Source: Spirosoma terrae
GTDB lineage: Bacteria > Bacteroidota > Bacteroidia > Cytophagales > Spirosomataceae
DNA length: 64,000 nt
NCBI RefSeq assembly: GCF_010435915.1
Contig: NZ_JAAFZH010000002.1
Coordinates: forward strand, 620,001 to 684,000
Direction of reading: 5' to 3'
A program made the translations under genes and the position numbers. Positions within the stretch are counted from its first letter, which is position 1. The number at the start of each line of letters is the position of its first letter. The notes under the pieces were generated by a model. It was not told where the DNA came from. It did no database searches and was given only the letters and a program-made list of their open reading frames with translations. Of the stretch, positions 43,820 through 52,883 are shown one piece after another.

Positions 43820-44557
43820 ATGAGACTGTCTAATAAAGTTGCCATTATTACCGGAGCGGCTCGTGGAATTGGTCAATGTGGGGCCGAAGTCTTTTGCCGG
43901 GAGGGAGCTGCCGTCATCATCTGGGATCTGCTGGATGAGGGCGAAACCACAGCACAACGTCTACGTGATTTAGGCTTCCAGGCCAGTTTTATGAAGGTCA
44001 GTACAACGGACATAGCGGCCATAGAAGCCGCAACAAAGGCTGTGATTGATCGTTACGGCCGGATTGATATTCTGATTAACAATGCCGGAATAACCCGCGA
44101 TAAGAGCTTGCTAAAAATGTCGTTCGAAGAATGGCAGCAGGTTATTGACGTTAACTTGTCGGGGGTGTTCAACTGCACGAAAATTATTGCGCCCTATATG
44201 GTTCAGCAACAATATGGACGTATCATTTGTACTTCATCGATCAATGGTGTACATGGAGCTTTTGGCCAAACCAACTATGCCGCAGCGAAAGCCGGTATTA
44301 TCGGTATGGTACGAACCTGGGCTAAGGAACTGGGGCCAAAAGGAATTACGGTTAATGCGGTTGCTCCCGGCTATATTCGAACGCCTATGACGGATGCCAT
44401 GCCGGAAGAGGTGCGAAACCAGGCTGTTTCGACCATACCGGTCCGCCGAATTGGTGAACCTACTGATATTGCCTATGCCTATCTGTATTTGGCATCTGAT
44501 GAAGCCTCGTTTGTTAATGGACACGTATTGGCCGTTAACGGGGGAGCAGCGCTCTGA
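43820..44557 (+). CDS. SDR-family 3-oxoacyl-ACP reductase-like
   Basis: 245 residues. The cofactor motif is TGAARGIG near residue 12, followed by NNAG (LINNAGITRDKSLLKM), the catalytic Ser in ICTSSINGVHGAFGQTNYAAAKAG with the Tyr-xxx-Lys pair, and C-terminal GYIRTPMTDAMPEE. It has the FabG pattern and is likely a 3-oxoacyl-ACP or acetoacetyl-CoA reductase. A second, main FabG is expected elsewhere in the genome, so this copy could serve a side pathway. Monocistronic. Confidence 0.88.
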   Translation: MRLSNKVAIITGAARGIGQCGAEVFCREGAAVIIWDLLDEGETTAQRLRDLGFQASFMKVSTTDIAAIEAATKAVIDRYGRIDILINNAGITRDKSLLKMSFEEWQQVIDVNLSGVFNCTKIIAPYMVQQQYGRIICTSSINGVHGAFGQTNYAAAKAGIIGMVRTWAKELGPKGITVNAVAPGYIRTPMTDAMPEEVRNQAVSTIPVRRIGEPTDIAYAYLYLASDEASFVNGHVLAVNGGAAL

Positions 44558-44601
44558 TACATAGCCTATCACGATTTAACGGTTACAATACAGGACCATA
44601 G

Positions 44602-45477
44602 CTAGCATAGCTCAAACAGGAGCAGCACTTCGCCCCCCAACTCAATCTGATCGCCACTTTGGAGTGGGTAGCTCATGCCCGCAATATCGGCTCGTTCCGT
44701 CGAATCGTTCGAATGTATGATTTTCGTTTTATTGCCTCCAGCCGGCAACCCACCTGGATCGACGAGGAGTGCGTATCGATTTTGAATCAGATCGTAGCGA
44801 ATGGTCGCATGTGCCCGACTAACCGCCCCATTGCCAGCACCTTTCTGCGGATCGAAACCAGGAGCGTCGTCATTTAAGATAACAATGTCATTGGTACGTA
44901 CCCGACCCGATGCCGTTTGGGTTGTATGCCCGCGCCCAATACAGAACGTAGTCTTTTTAGTCGAATCGAGAATGTAGTCAGGCTGCTCCATCAGGCCGAC
45001 CAGAGCCGAAACTTTGGCCAGAAGTGGTGAGCTATCCGGTTTTGCTTTATCGACAACGAATAAGCCCAGATTACCTTCCCGGTACGTAGCATCGGGCAAT
45101 GCATCTGTAAAAAAGGCGTAGTCAAACTGCCAGTTCTTAGGTAACGTAATGTAATTGTCCGCCAGCTGACGAGTCAGTTCAGCCTGGAATTTGCCCGACT
45201 GATTTGTCCATAAGGCGACTCGATACAACTCTTCATCTTCAGGATTTGCACATAAAACAGACAACCGAAGCCCAATCGGAGCCGTGTCCGGCTCATTCTG
45301 ATAGGCCCGAAGTTTACTAACAATAAACCGCATGACCTGCTCGCGTAACTGCGCGGCTGGTGGCGGACCAGTTGGCGCTGATTTTGGCGTAGCTGGAACC
45401 GGTTCGCTTGGCTCATTAGACTGCTGTTCCGCTGGAGTAAACCCGAATAAATTTTTGACTTTTTCTAGTAGGCTCAT
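44602..45477 (-). CDS. FHA-domain protein (last gene of kinase / cell-wall cluster)
   Basis: 291 residues. After a Pro-rich linker (residues 15-45) comes a domain of unknown type (about 45-180, from REQVMRFIVSKLRAYQNEP), then a C-terminal FHA domain (about 180-291). The FHA motifs are well kept: CIGRGH (Gly-Arg), VSRAHATIRYD (Ser-Arg-x-His) and GGNKTKI (Asn). FHA domains bind phosphothreonine peptides, here probably made by the kinases of the cluster. No membrane segment. It is the last gene of the minus-strand cluster, separated from the fusion gene by an inverted repeat at 45493-45595. Layout resembles actinobacterial FhaA/FhaB. Confidence 0.85.
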   Translation of the reverse strand: MSLLEKVKNLFGFTPAEQQSNEPSEPVPATPKSAPTGPPPAAQLREQVMRFIVSKLRAYQNEPDTAPIGLRLSVLCANPEDEELYRVALWTNQSGKFQAELTRQLADNYITLPKNWQFDYAFFTDALPDATYREGNLGLFVVDKAKPDSSPLLAKVSALVGLMEQPDYILDSTKKTTFCIGRGHTTQTASGRVRTNDIVILNDDAPGFDPQKGAGNGAVSRAHATIRYDLIQNRYALLVDPGGLPAGGNKTKIIHSNDSTERADIAGMSYPLQSGDQIELGGEVLLLFELC

Positions 45478-45492
45478 AGTATGTTAGTTTTT

Positions 45493-45595
45493 GTAGCGTG
45501 GACGTCCCGTCCGCGTAGCCGTAGGCTAATAATGGAGTTAGTGATTTGCCTATGTAACTTAGCCTGCGGCTACGCGGACAAAATGTCCACGCTAC
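45493..45595. repeat. Long inverted repeat between the fusion gene and FHA gene
   Basis: Outer arms GTAGCGTGGAC (45493-45503) and 45585-45595 are perfect. Inner arms of 20 bases (45509-45528 and 45560-45579) differ at one position. The element occupies nearly the whole 119-base gap. It probably forms a strong RNA hairpin and looks like a dispersed intergenic palindrome. Confidence 0.75.
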
Positions 45596-45596
45596 G

Positions 45597-48500
45597 TTAA
45601 AAGCTTCCCAAATAGTTACGCTGTTTTAAAATAGGGGCCACTACGGTATTGGCCAGGTTGACCGCATCGGCGGAGGATTCGCCCAACTCGATACGTACCG
45701 TAACCACCGTAGGCGACCGCCCGTCGGGTGTAGGGGCGAAAAATACGTACCAGCCGTCGTTTCGCTGAACACCCTGCACAATACGTTCGGGCGTACCCGT
45801 TTTCCCTGCTACCCGCGCATCACTGATCTTACTACGTCCCGCCGATGGATTCGATTGTTCAATCATAAATTCTTCTAACTGTTCCGCATAATCTGCCCGA
45901 CGTGCTACGTTCTTTCCAGCACTGATAGCCCGCGATTTCCCTGCCTTATCCAGTACGTAGCGCGACGGTTGTAAGATGCCCTGATTGGCAATGGAACCTG
46001 CCATCCGGGCCATTGATACGGGAGTCGCCGTTAACTGACCTTGTCCCCAGGCCAACCCCGAAAACTCACTCCGATAGCGTCTTGGATATTGCGTGCTTTG
46101 ATACAATTTCCGACGTACCACAAAGGAGGAGTCGCGCCAGTGTTGCCGAATCTTGCTACGTTCGTCGTCGGTATGCGTATCCGAAAACGAGTAGCCGCCG
46201 ATCAAATCGACGTTCATGCCCGTGGCTAAATAAAGATCGGCCAGTTCATTATCCAGATTATTATCATTGGCCGTTCGGATAAAATAGACGTTGCTCGACC
46301 GAACAATTGCCTTTCGCATATCGACCGATTCTCCGCAGGGCTCCGATTCCCGCGCACCGCGTCGGATAATTTCCTGACACGAAATTGGATAGCTAACTGA
46401 CGACGCCGACGAGCCCAGTTTATTAAAGGCTGCCATTGCCGTCAAAATTTTAGCCGTGGAACCGGGCGCTGTTGCGTACGTCATGCCCAGATCCCGTTCG
46501 GTTACCAGATACGGTAATTTGAGCCGATCCCGATCGGATAAGAGCATAACTTCGGGCGTTTTGAGATTGGGTAATGGGTGAACCGCCGACGCCAGTACGT
46601 CTCCCGACTTCGCATCCAATACCACTACCGAAAGGCGTTTGTTATTGTATTCAGATTGGGCCAACCCCTTCTGTAACGCAACTTGCAGTTCGGCATTGAT
46701 GCTCAGCTTAATATCCCGGTTCTGGGCTTTGCGGTCGGCCACTTCACGGCTATCGATTCCGGCCCGTAAGGCTGGAGCCAACTCGCTATAATCGTAGGCA
46801 GTGAGTGTACGCGTTTGCTGAACCGTTGGGCTGAAGCGGTCGGCCTGGTAGTCGGTAGCAACAAGAGTCGTTTTTCTCGGGCGGCTATTAAATCCACGTA
46901 ACTCGCTGAAATGAGTAGCCTCGGCGTAATAGCCGTTGCTTTGTCCCCAGAAAAGTTGCGTATTCAGATCGCCCGTCCAGAAAAATAAATGGTCACCAAA
47001 CGGGTAATACCGTTGCAGTCGTTTCTGCGTGAGGGTTTGAAGTTGGTCCGATTTCAGGCCACTTTGCCGAAGCCGCGTTGATTGTTGTTTAACCTGTTCG
47101 GGCGAACTGGTTGCCAGTACCAGACCGTTGCGGTCATAAACAGTTCCTGCCGCCAGCACACGAGTCAGCCGCTCGATTCGGGGATTGTAGCTGTACACAG
47201 GATCGCCATTGCGGGTCACTACCCGAGCCGGGCGAACTATATACTCATTACCCCGCCAGCCGATAATCGGTAATAAACGACCGATTAGAACCAATACACC
47301 AATCAAAAACCCGGCAATACCGGCCATCAGCACTACGTCGTAATGCTTCTCCAAATATTGACGTTGCTCAATCTGCCCCGGTCGATGCGCTACGCTAAAC
47401 ACTGCGCCCATCGCCATTAAATTGACAATTAGCGAAATCTTGCCGTAACTCAGAAATGGTACGCTAATGCCTGTCAGGGGGAGCAAGCCAATGGAGCCGC
47501 CAGCAATGATCAAGAATTGAACACCCGTGGCAATGGCAATACCAGCCACGAGGAAGAAACTAAAGGGCTGACCGGCTCGTCGGGCATGCAATAAGATTCG
47601 GTGTAGTAGTATGCCCATCAGCAGAAATACGGCCACTACGCCCAAGCCACCCAGCCCTTCGCCCACACTCGGCAGAATCATATCGGTATGGGCGGCTGGC
47701 ATGGCACTCGCAAAGCCCTTTCCCAATCCCTGACCCGTCCAGCCACCAGATGATAATGCCCAGAAACTGTGTGCCAGATGATCACCTCCATACACGTCGT
47801 TATTCCAGGGGTTGAGCCACATTGCTTTCCGGTCGGCAAGGCGACTTCCTACAAAGGGCAACTGATCCCCAAACGAGAACATCGCCATCACCAGAAGAAG
47901 TAAGACAGGCGCTTCGGTCAATAAGGCGGCCCAACCCAATTTTGTCCGCGAACGCGCTTCGCCCTGCCAGTACATATACCCGATTAGCACAACTAAACTG
48001 AGCAACGTAGCAGCCCAACCCGGTAGTAACCAGAGCGCTATGCCATAGCCAAGCCCCGTTGCCAGCGTTAGGGGCAGGTTCCCGCGAGCAATGCTATAAA
48101 ACAGCAGAAACGTAAAGCAGACGACCAGAGCCGGACCCATATCGCCCAGCAAGAGATAGAGCAACATAAGCAACCCTGCTCCGGCCAATGCGCCCAAACT
48201 CACCCTAAACCGCCAGCGCAGATCGGGTAGTTGGCGAATCTGTTGTTCATTGGCGGCAAAGAATCCAGCAAAGAAGATCAGCAGCAGGTATTTGGTGATT
48301 TCGCTGGGTTGAAACGTCAGACCCAATATCGACAGGTTCACTCGTACACCACTCCCTTCCGGCCCCGAACCGATGAGCAATGTCAACGTAGCGAGGCCAA
48401 CCGCGAGCACCAGCCACGTCCAGCCCGACAGCCGTACGGAAGACCGGTTTCGGAACGTAACAAGCCAGTCGTAGCGCCAATCCGCGTAAAATCGCCCAAT

Positions 48501-49577
48501 GTTTAGCTGGGATAAAATCGTCATGCCAGCCAGACCTATCGCTATGCCCTGTACTGTTTGCCAGGCGTAAAGCATATCCTGCAACGGGTCCTGAATGGCT
48601 AAAAGCGTCAGTACCGATATACCCGTCAGCAGCATCAGAATGGGCAATAACAACGGGTCGGGTTGAAAGCGTCGAATATCCCAAAAGCCCTGCACTAGCC
48701 AGAATAGGAGTATAAACAACACAACAATTGCCCAGAACTGCGCCGTAAAGGCGGTTGGTGTTCGAACCGTAAACGCATGGTCGTTTTTGAGCTGTCCATA
48801 AACGGTTGAGCCAATAAGACGCAGTTGATGCCGACGAGCGGTGAACGTATAGGACTGGTCACTGGTTAAATGGCTCGTCCCTCGGCGACTCCCAAATTCA
48901 AATCCGGGCTTCAGTGGAATGACACTATAGCCTGAACGTTCCGTCAAACCCGTAAAAGAGAATCGGCCATCAGCATCCGTTCGGGCGTACGTGAACCGGT
49001 CTGGCAACGTATCGGGTTGGGCGGTGGCGGGATGGCGCTTTAGCTGAACCAATACGCCTGCCATCGGTTTTTCGTCGTGCATAACCCGCCCCGATATTGA
49101 CTCTGACCCACTTCCTGCGTTAACGGTAGCGGGGTATGCTTTGGGATTGTTTAATTCACGAACATACAGCACCGAATCGAAGCCCATTTGCTGACGCGAT
49201 ACCTGCAAGCGACTCTGAAAATCGGTACCGCCAACCCGACTACGCCAGGGAACAGGAGCCAGCACTGAAAATAACCGTTTGTTTAGGCTTCCCAGATTAT
49301 CGGGCGAGCCATTTTGCCGAAGCTTCACAGCCAGCGAATCGGCAATGAATACCCGATCTTTCAGGTCGCTGTAGTAGTTGCCAGTGTTGAGAATCTGCTG
49401 GATCGACGCCGATTTTAGTCCTGCTTCAAGTGTTAACGCCTGCCCGCTGGATAAGGCTTCTTTAGTCTGGTTCAGCGCAGGAGACAAGTTCATATACAAC
49501 CGCCCAAACAGTAGAAGCAGAATTACCGATGCGCCCAGCAAATAAAAACGCCCGGAAGGGCCAGAGGATATAGTCAT
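45597..49577 (-). CDS. SEDS glycosyltransferase (RodA/FtsW type) fused to a class B penicillin-binding protein
   Basis: 1326 residues in one chain. Residues 12-29 form a membrane helix. Residues 30-275 are extracytoplasmic and include a carboxypeptidase-regulatory-like domain (about 157-230). About 278-735 is a SEDS domain with QPSE at 423-426, Asp632 in AHTDMILPSVGE (the position of the essential RodA Asp) and SVPFLSYGK. A further helix at 750-770 anchors the class B PBP, whose transpeptidase motifs are intact: Ser1040-T-A-Lys1043, SSN ending at 1096, and KTG at 1259-1261. The chain should both polymerise glycan and cross-link peptides at the inner membrane. It replaces the usual rodA-pbpA pair, sits among kinase, phosphatase and FHA genes, and is flanked by inverted repeats. 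Confidence 0.92.
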   Translation of the reverse strand: MTISSGPSGRFYLLGASVILLLLFGRLYMNLSPALNQTKEALSSGQALTLEAGLKSASIQQILNTGNYYSDLKDRVFIADSLAVKLRQNGSPDNLGSLNKRLFSVLAPVPWRSRVGGTDFQSRLQVSRQQMGFDSVLYVRELNNPKAYPATVNAGSGSESISGRVMHDEKPMAGVLVQLKRHPATAQPDTLPDRFTYARTDADGRFSFTGLTERSGYSVIPLKPGFEFGSRRGTSHLTSDQSYTFTARRHQLRLIGSTVYGQLKNDHAFTVRTPTAFTAQFWAIVVLFILLFWLVQGFWDIRRFQPDPLLLPILMLLTGISVLTLLAIQDPLQDMLYAWQTVQGIAIGLAGMTILSQLNIGRFYADWRYDWLVTFRNRSSVRLSGWTWLVLAVGLATLTLLIGSGPEGSGVRVNLSILGLTFQPSEITKYLLLIFFAGFFAANEQQIRQLPDLRWRFRVSLGALAGAGLLMLLYLLLGDMGPALVVCFTFLLFYSIARGNLPLTLATGLGYGIALWLLPGWAATLLSLVVLIGYMYWQGEARSRTKLGWAALLTEAPVLLLLVMAMFSFGDQLPFVGSRLADRKAMWLNPWNNDVYGGDHLAHSFWALSSGGWTGQGLGKGFASAMPAAHTDMILPSVGEGLGGLGVVAVFLLMGILLHRILLHARRAGQPFSFFLVAGIAIATGVQFLIIAGGSIGLLPLTGISVPFLSYGKISLIVNLMAMGAVFSVAHRPGQIEQRQYLEKHYDVVLMAGIAGFLIGVLVLIGRLLPIIGWRGNEYIVRPARVVTRNGDPVYSYNPRIERLTRVLAAGTVYDRNGLVLATSSPEQVKQQSTRLRQSGLKSDQLQTLTQKRLQRYYPFGDHLFFWTGDLNTQLFWGQSNGYYAEATHFSELRGFNSRPRKTTLVATDYQADRFSPTVQQTRTLTAYDYSELAPALRAGIDSREVADRKAQNRDIKLSINAELQVALQKGLAQSEYNNKRLSVVVLDAKSGDVLASAVHPLPNLKTPEVMLLSDRDRLKLPYLVTERDLGMTYATAPGSTAKILTAMAAFNKLGSSASSVSYPISCQEIIRRGARESEPCGESVDMRKAIVRSSNVYFIRTANDNNLDNELADLYLATGMNVDLIGGYSFSDTHTDDERSKIRQHWRDSSFVVRRKLYQSTQYPRRYRSEFSGLAWGQGQLTATPVSMARMAGSIANQGILQPSRYVLDKAGKSRAISAGKNVARRADYAEQLEEFMIEQSNPSAGRSKISDARVAGKTGTPERIVQGVQRNDGWYVFFAPTPDGRSPTVVTVRIELGESSADAVNLANTVVAPILKQRNYLGSF

Positions 49578-49919
49578 GTTGTGATGGTGGTAATCGTAGA
49601 CACCTGCATTCCTCTATTGATTTGAAGAAATTAATTGGGAAGCGCAATCAATCCATTTTCCTATGCGACCACCCCCAACCCCCGGAACGCCGGACCGCTC
49701 CTAAAACAGGAGGGGGCTCTCTCAAAGACACTTGTTGGTCGTTTATTCTGAACTAGAATAGGGGAGCAATTATGTCCCGGCATAGCCCCCTCCTATTTTA
49801 GGAGGGGCCGGGCCAGCGTGCTGGTTGGGGGTGGTAAAAAGGTACCCAGACGATCAGCGACCTATTAGGCGATTATTTTCTTCAAATCAATTAGAAACTA
49901 CGGTAAATGCTGGTATTAG
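49578..49919. other. 342-base gap with a nested inverted-repeat element
   Basis: Between the fusion gene and kinase A. Apart from the MITE-like element at 49616-49891, nothing is recognised here. There is no gene. Confidence 0.6.
49616..49891. repeat. MITE-like nested inverted repeat
   Basis: Outer 15-bp arms (ATTGATTTGAAGAAA at 49616-49630 and its complement at 49877-49891) enclose inner arms of about 50 bases (49668-49718 and 49784-49835) that begin ACCACCCCCAACC and end AGGAGGGGGCT. No coding capacity is present. The symmetry and size fit a small non-autonomous mobile element or an RNA-forming intergenic palindrome. Confidence 0.7.
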
Positions 49920-51200
49920 TTAAAACGTCCGTGTTGAATCAACGACTGCTTTCGATGAATCAGGTACGGCTGGTGGCGGTTCGGGTACGACCTCCAGATT
50001 GCTTTCGGTTGTGGTCGAATCCGTTGGGCTCTCAATTATGTAGCCTGATGAAGCGTCCGTCGTATCCTCAGGCATTGTGTCGATCGCCGACGTATCAGAT
50101 GCTGTGTATGTCGAATCTGCTACAATTGGGGATTTAGTAGTGGCTTCATCCTGACGCATTTTGTACAGAATTGCCAGCCCGATGAGTAACGTCACGATAA
50201 AGAAAGCCAGGCCAACAGCCCATCCATTTGAGCGACGCTCAGGTTCATCATCAGCGATTGGTTCTACCGGTGCTGCTGGCTGGGGCACTTGTATCGGGGC
50301 CGCCATCGTGCGCGACGTAGCAGGTGCCCGTCGATCCGTAGCCCGATTCGGCTGCAACTCTTCAACATGGGCCTGTTTTAGCAACAACACGAATTCGTTG
50401 ACGTCGCTCAGCCGTTCGGACGGATTTTTGGCTAATGCCCATTCCAGAATGGTGTCCAGACTCGGCGGAAGATACTGGCCGGAAGGAAGGCGTAAAGCCG
50501 GTGGCGGGGTTCGCAGAACATGACCCATAAACGTAGCAATTCCAGCACTGTCGATCATCGAGAACGGTACCCTGCCCGACAGGCATTCGTACAACACAAC
50601 GCCCAGCGAATAATAATCCGTAGCCTTATCAACACCCCGTGGATTATCGAACTGCTCCGGCGACGCGTATTCGTAAGTCATCAGCGATTGGCCCGTCATC
50701 GTTTGCGATTGTTCACGCAGGCGGGCCACCCCGAAATCGGTCAGCAGAAAATGGATTTCGCCACTGGGCAAGGGACGATACAGTATATTTTCTGGCTTGA
50801 TATCGCGGTGAATAATGCCGCGCGTATGAATCGCCTTAAAGGCTTCGGCCATCTGCAATCCCAGCCGAATTGTATTGGATACGTCCAGATAGCCCTGTTC
50901 GCCGAGAAGTGTGCGCAGATTTCCGCCCTCCACCCATTCCATCACAATAAACGGCATGGGCATATCCAATTGTACTTCTCGAACAAGTACTACGTTCGGA
51001 TGCTGAATGTCGGTCATTAACTGCGATTCGAGACGAAACCGACGTAGCGTATCCGCGTCGGTATTGACCGTGAAGTGCTTAATCGCCACTAAATCGCCGG
51101 TTGCCAGATGACGTGCCTTCAGCACACGGGCGTTTGACCGACCCAGTTCGCCGATGATTTCGTAACCCGGAAAATACGTATTGACACTAACAGTTGGCAT
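49920..51200 (-). CDS. Transmembrane Ser/Thr protein kinase A
   Basis: 426 residues from the ATG at 51200, chosen because it aligns with the paralogue's start. An ATG at 51206 is two codons earlier. Kinase motifs: Lys41 in AIKHF, HRD at 131-133 (HRDIKPENIL), DFG at 155-157, SPEQF in the activation segment. The Gly loop is degenerate (LGRSNARVLKA lacks the usual GxGxxG). A membrane helix lies near 326-347 and is followed by an outer tail rich in Asp, Ser, Thr and Pro. It is Hanks-type, like PknA/PknB but with no PASTA repeats. It lies downstream of kinase B by 138 bases. Confidence 0.92.
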   Translation of the reverse strand: MPTVSVNTYFPGYEIIGELGRSNARVLKARHLATGDLVAIKHFTVNTDADTLRRFRLESQLMTDIQHPNVVLVREVQLDMPMPFIVMEWVEGGNLRTLLGEQGYLDVSNTIRLGLQMAEAFKAIHTRGIIHRDIKPENILYRPLPSGEIHFLLTDFGVARLREQSQTMTGQSLMTYEYASPEQFDNPRGVDKATDYYSLGVVLYECLSGRVPFSMIDSAGIATFMGHVLRTPPPALRLPSGQYLPPSLDTILEWALAKNPSERLSDVNEFVLLLKQAHVEELQPNRATDRRAPATSRTMAAPIQVPQPAAPVEPIADDEPERRSNGWAVGLAFFIVTLLIGLAILYKMRQDEATTKSPIVADSTYTASDTSAIDTMPEDTTDASSGYIIESPTDSTTTESNLEVVPEPPPAVPDSSKAVVDSTRTF

Positions 51201-51338
51201 GGTCAATTAATGTAACGAGTCTGTTATGAAACCGCACGAGCGGCCCCGGCAGATTATTATGATCGTTAAGATTGTCAACACTAGTTGTAGAAAACCAAAA
51301 AATCATAATTCATCTTATTAATCATAAAAATCTGTGTT

Positions 51339-52883
51339 CTATTGTGTTGAGTCAGCAGCCATCAGCGAGTCCAGCGGTTGGGCAAACTGATGTTCGACAA
51401 TTTTGTACGTAACTTTAGTACCGCGATCGCTATTGGGAGCAGTTTCAATTAACGACGAATTGGGCCCGACATTACTGAAATTTACCTTTTCTGATTTGTA
51501 AAGACCTCCGTTTTCCTTGTAATAGTTCACCTTAACCCCAACCGACGAAAAGGTGATCTGACTCGGATTTGTCAGTTGAAGCTGTACGTTTTTTATTCCA
51601 CCGAATAAGCCTACCCGGTAATCATTCACCTTAACCGTTAGCCCCTTAACTGCAGCAAGCGCTTCCAGTCTGAGTTGTTCCTGTCGTACGGCTTCCACTT
51701 CTTCCTGTTGCCGACGTATTGTTTCTTCGTTATTATTACTCCCACCAGACGTATCAGGAATGGTAGTAGACGTATCAGAAATCGTTGTACGAGAGCTGGA
51801 TTTTGGTTTGAGAACAACGTAGTACAGGCCAACGATACCTAAAAAAATAGCCAGTGCAAGGGCCGCCCATTTTAATCCACCCGATATCGGCCGACGAGGT
51901 GCGGATCTTGGCAAAGGCTTCGCTTCGGCTACCGTATTGTTTGCTACGTCAACCGCTTTTGGGACAGGCTCAGGGGTGATGGCTAGCTTTATTGAGGCCG
52001 AACTTGCAGGCCGTGAAAAACTAGTGCGATTGGTTTGTAGATGAGCTAGTTCGGCTTGCTTGAGTAGCCAGGTCAATTCATCAGGGTCGCTCAGTCGCTC
52101 GGTTGCTTTCTTTTGCAATAATCCGCGCAGTAAATCCGTAAATGGGCTAAGTGTCTGGTCATTGCTGGAAATCGTCAGCGCGGGCGGTGCTTCGTTCAGC
52201 ACTTTATTCATGAACGTAACGATTCCCGAATGATCGTCCAACGCAAACGGTACGCTTCCGTGCAGGCACTCATACAGAACCACGCCCAATGAGTAGTAAT
52301 CCGTTGCAGTGCCAACATTCCGAGGATCATTGAACTGCTCCGGCGACGCATATTCATAAGTCATCAGCGACTGCCCCGTCAACGTAGTCGATTGCTCGTG
52401 CAAGCGAGCCACGCCAAAATCAGTCAGCAGAAAATGGAGTTCACCGCTTGGCAAAGGACGATACAGAATATTCTCCGGCTTGATATCGCGGTGAACAATG
52501 CCTTGCGGATGAATCGCTTTAAAGGCACTGGCCATTTGCAACCCTAACCGACTAACCGTCGATACGTCTTGCGCGCCCTGACTGTCGATGAGTTGCTTTA
52601 GGCTGCCTCCTTCAATCAGTTCCATGACAATGTAAGGCAACTCCGCTTCGAGCTGAACCTCCCGTACCTTTACGATATTAGGATGGACAATGCTAGTCAT
52701 AATCGCTGATTCCCGCTCAAAACGACGTAGCGTTTCGGCATCGGTGTTAAGAGCAAAGTGCTTTATAGCCACCAGATCGCCCGTTGCGAGGTGACGTGCT
52801 TTCAGGATACGCGCATTGCTACGTCCTAATTCACTGAGCACTTCGTACCCCGGAAACCGTGTATCAAATCGAATTGTGGACAT
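51339..52883 (-). CDS. Transmembrane Ser/Thr protein kinase B
   Basis: 514 residues. The kinase half is a close paralogue of kinase A: Lys41 (AIKHF), HRD at 131-133, DFG at 155-157, activation segment LTGQSLMTYEYASPEQF, and the same degenerate Gly loop. A membrane helix lies at about 336-357. The outer part has a coiled coil (EETIRRQQEEVEAVRQEQLRLEALAA) and a beta-sandwich-like domain of about 100 residues ending QPLDSLM. Its start overlaps the phosphatase stop in the TAATG arrangement, so translation is probably coupled. The outer domain differs from kinase A, so they may sense different cues. Confidence 0.92.
   Translation of the reverse strand: MSTIRFDTRFPGYEVLSELGRSNARILKARHLATGDLVAIKHFALNTDAETLRRFERESAIMTSIVHPNIVKVREVQLEAELPYIVMELIEGGSLKQLIDSQGAQDVSTVSRLGLQMASAFKAIHPQGIVHRDIKPENILYRPLPSGELHFLLTDFGVARLHEQSTTLTGQSLMTYEYASPEQFNDPRNVGTATDYYSLGVVLYECLHGSVPFALDDHSGIVTFMNKVLNEAPPALTISSNDQTLSPFTDLLRGLLQKKATERLSDPDELTWLLKQAELAHLQTNRTSFSRPASSASIKLAITPEPVPKAVDVANNTVAEAKPLPRSAPRRPISGGLKWAALALAIFLGIVGLYYVVLKPKSSSRTTISDTSTTIPDTSGGSNNNEETIRRQQEEVEAVRQEQLRLEALAAVKGLTVKVNDYRVGLFGGIKNVQLQLTNPSQITFSSVGVKVNYYKENGGLYKSEKVNFSNVGPNSSLIETAPNSDRGTKVTYKIVEHQFAQPLDSLMAADSTQ

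Noticed and set aside
45597..49577. Two separate genes (rodA and pbpA) miscalled as one
   Set aside because: The frame is continuous with no stop between the SEDS and PBP parts, and the PBP anchor helix follows the last SEDS helix directly.
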